DNA from: Actinomycetota bacterium
GTDB lineage: Bacteria; Actinomycetota; Actinomycetes; Propionibacteriales; Nocardioidaceae
Assembly (NCBI GenBank): GCA_009702305.1
Contig: WLIH01000005.1
Location: 1-16,880, forward strand
DNA: 16,880 nt
Direction of reading: 5' to 3'
A program made the position numbers and the translations under genes. Every line of letters starts with the position of its first letter. The stretch's first letter is position 1. Below the pieces are notes generated by a model. The model saw only the letters and a list, made by a program, of their open reading frames with translations. It made no database searches and was not told the DNA's origin. Positions 15,463 to 16,880 of this stretch are shown here, piece after piece.

Positions 15463-16481
15463 TAGTCGGTGCCCATCAGCCGCTTCGCGCCCGCCGGCCA
15501 CCACTGACCCGACGGCGGTCCGCCGTGGCAGGTGCCGTCGTCGGACTCCCCGTCGGACTCGCCGGGGTTCTTCACCCACAGCGTGCCGTCGAACGACCCG
15601 CGCAGCACCTGCTTGGGTGCCTTGCCGATCCGGGCCCAGCGCGGGTTGCAGACGTCGCCGTCGACGGGCTTGCCGCCGCCGTTGCGGCCGGTGTCGATGA
15701 CGTACTTCGCGCCGCTCACCCCGACCTTCGCGAGCTGCTTGACGAGCGCCTTCGCGTACGAGCGCTCGTCGTCGGTGGGTCGGAAGTTGCCGACGTTGGT
15801 GCTGAAGCCGCGTGCCCACGCGATGCCGGCCCGCTTGAGCAGCGGCGCCATGTGCTCGGGCGTCTGCCAGCCGGAGTGGCCCGCATCCAGGTACACCCAG
15901 GTGCCCGCCTTGGAGAGCTTCTTGGCGGCGTAGGTCAGCAGCGACAGGCGCTCGTCGGTGTCGAAGCCGCACGCGGGGTTGCCGATGAACGGCACGGCGT
16001 CGGGCTCGAGGATCGCGATGGCGTGCTGGTCCTTGGCGCCGAGGGCGACCTGGTCGATCCAGGAGCGGTACGACGCCGCGTCGGGTTGGCCGCCGGCGGA
16101 GTAGAGGCCGCAGTCGCGTCCGACGATCGAGTAGATGGTCAGCAGCGGGGTCTTGTCCGCCTCGTTGGCCCGCTCGGTGTAGCGGCGCACGGCGTCGCGC
16201 ACGTCGTCGATCGCGTAGTAGTCGGTGATCCACAGCGGCTGGGCGCGCGACCCGATCGGCTTGAACGTCTTGTCCTGCGCCGCGGCCTGGCTGCCCGGCA
16301 TGTAGGGATCGACGAACAGGCCGCGGGTGGTGCGCGGGTCGGCCGCCCGGGCCGCGGCGCTGCCCTCGCTCACCGTCGCCGAGACGGGGCCGGCGGCCGC
16401 GACCGCGAGCAGACCGAGGCAGGCGGACGTCGCGGCGAGCCGCAGGCGAAGGGAGGGCACCGCTCCAGGGTAGGTGGGCAC
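15462..16481 (-). CDS. Secreted glycoside hydrolase family 6 (endoglucanase/cellobiohydrolase type)
   Basis: This 339-residue protein is predicted to be exported: a basic stretch LRLRLAA leads into a hydrophobic core and AAAGPVSA (28-35), a likely signal peptidase I site. The rest is a single GH6 catalytic domain with YSIVGRDCGLYSAGG (117-131), AILEPDAVPF (156-165), YVIDTGRNGGG (260-270) and WVKNPGESDG (302-311). Candidate catalytic acids are Asp123, Asp161 and Asp310; Cys124, Cys171, Cys278 and Cys318 could form the usual two disulfides. GH6 enzymes cleave beta-1,4-glucan with inversion. No cellulose-binding module is present. GTG at 16481 gives the longest form; GTG at 16460, just after GGAG, gives a more typical signal peptide. 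Confidence 0.9.
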   Translation of the reverse strand: MPTYPGAVPSLRLRLAATSACLGLLAVAAAGPVSATVSEGSAAARAADPRTTRGLFVDPYMPGSQAAAQDKTFKPIGSRAQPLWITDYYAIDDVRDAVRRYTERANEADKTPLLTIYSIVGRDCGLYSAGGQPDAASYRSWIDQVALGAKDQHAIAILEPDAVPFIGNPACGFDTDERLSLLTYAAKKLSKAGTWVYLDAGHSGWQTPEHMAPLLKRAGIAWARGFSTNVGNFRPTDDERSYAKALVKQLAKVGVSGAKYVIDTGRNGGGKPVDGDVCNPRWARIGKAPKQVLRGSFDGTLWVKNPGESDGESDDGTCHGGPPSGQWWPAGAKRLMGTD

Positions 16482-16513
16482 TCCCGACCTGTCCGGGCTA
16501 TCGCCGAGCCGCC

Positions 16514-16526
16514 GTCGCGCCGCGAC
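16514..16526. terminator. Small inverted repeat after the maleylpyruvate isomerase-like gene
   Basis: GTCGCG and CGCGAC flank a single C in the 49-base gap between two minus-strand genes, five bases past the stop of the right-hand gene. It is a short GC-rich stem without a U-tract and could equally be compositional chance. The gap shows no convincing promoter for the GH6 gene. Confidence 0.25.
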
Positions 16527-16530
16527 AGCC

Positions 16531-16880
16531 TCAGGTCGGCAGCGGCTGGTCGTCGTCGCGCGGGCCGAAGATGCACAGGGCCTCGAGCGCCTCGGGGCTC
16601 AGCGACGTGCCCCACGCCCGCATCTGGGCGCGGGAGCGCCGGCTGAAGAGCGCACGGAAGCGCTCGTACGCCGCCACCGACGCGAGCGCGTCCGGGGCGG
16701 CGCCCTCCGCGCGGCCCAGCAGCATCGGCTCGACCGTCTCCTGCACGGGTCGCCAGAAGCGCTCGGGCAGGGGCCCGAGACCGAGCTCCTCGTGCAGGTC
16801 GGCGTGGTGCACGGCGATGTCCCACACGATCGCCGGTCGGGGGTTGTCGAGCGTCGACGCGGCGACGGCGTCCTGGTGGC
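16531..16880 (-). CDS. Maleylpyruvate isomerase family mycothiol-dependent enzyme (partial)
   Basis: The 3' part of a minus-strand gene runs off the right edge; about 116 codons are visible. IVWDIAVHHADLHEELG matches the region in MDMPI_N/TIGR03083-type proteins that carries a catalytic metal-ligand histidine. The tail with AYERFRALFSRRSRAQMRAW, followed by ALCIFGPRDDDQPLPT, matches the C-terminal part of the same proteins. These enzymes are thought to use mycothiol and a divalent metal; the substrate is not predictable. An internal ATG at 16827 exists, but homology continues upstream of it to the window edge, so it is not the start. The N-terminal half, with the first metal-binding histidine, is outside the window. 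Confidence 0.8.
   Translation of the reverse strand, partial: HQDAVAASTLDNPRPAIVWDIAVHHADLHEELGLGPLPERFWRPVQETVEPMLLGRAEGAAPDALASVAAYERFRALFSRRSRAQMRAWGTSLSPEALEALCIFGPRDDDQPLPT

Noticed and set aside
16458..16490. Imperfect GGTCGGG-AGTG-CCCACC symmetry near the GH6 start, considered as a CebR-like operator
   Set aside because: It does not match the TGGGAGCGCTCCCA CebR consensus well and needs a bulge, so it is not supported.
15372..16646. A 424-codon plus-strand frame opposite the GH6 gene
   Set aside because: The minus-strand frame carries a signal peptide and all GH6 motifs; the plus-strand product is compositionally biased.

Overview
The window is very GC-rich, tightly packed with genes, uses many GTG starts, and has several stop/start overlaps of the ATGA or GTGA type. 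Three encoded proteins belong to the DinB/mycothiol-dependent isomerase superfamily, which points to a mycothiol-producing actinobacterium. Gene content and style resemble Nocardioidaceae; that family-level placement is inference.

Layout. (1) 1-1919: the last codons of a pseudouridine-5'-phosphate glycosidase (psuG), overlapped by a two-domain gene joining a DUF429 RNase H-like domain to a RelA/SpoT nucleotide synthetase domain. (2) 1975-3183: a stand-alone cytochrome P450 with a possible leaderless promoter. (3) 3167-4684: a self-contained regulatory operon made of an ArsR-type repressor, an SRPBCC/AHSA1-type protein and a TIGR03086/DinB-like protein. Its promoter is flanked by two 18-bp operator-like repeats, the first lying across the end of the P450 gene. 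(4) 4785-6110 (minus): an MFS exporter, separated from the operon by a hairpin terminator between convergent genes. (5) 6125-7656: DUF1905 and DUF4287 genes, then a fusion of a DinB/DUF664 domain to a P-loop kinase. (6) 7755-14848: a four-gene ABC export system of two ATPases and two large FtsX/MacB-type permeases, all translationally coupled or nearly so. (7) 14855-14932: a 78-bp near-perfect nested palindrome, followed by a DUF427 gene. (8) 15462-16481 (minus): a secreted glycoside hydrolase family 6 enzyme, lying stop to stop with the DUF427 gene, and (9) the 3' part of a maleylpyruvate-isomerase-family gene running off the right edge.

The most coherent functional unit is the 7-kb ABC system. 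Its two permeases are unequal paralogues sharing an extracytoplasmic domain with a conserved RLDPEG-WLMAA block and a CxxxC pair, and one of its two ATPases has a degenerate D-loop. The points most worth following are the DUF429-RelA/SpoT fusion, in which the glutamate of the synthetase E-x-Q-I-R-T motif is replaced by alanine, and the 78-bp nested palindrome. No rRNA, tRNA, CRISPR array, transposase or phage gene was seen, and no stretch longer than about 120 bases lacks a gene.
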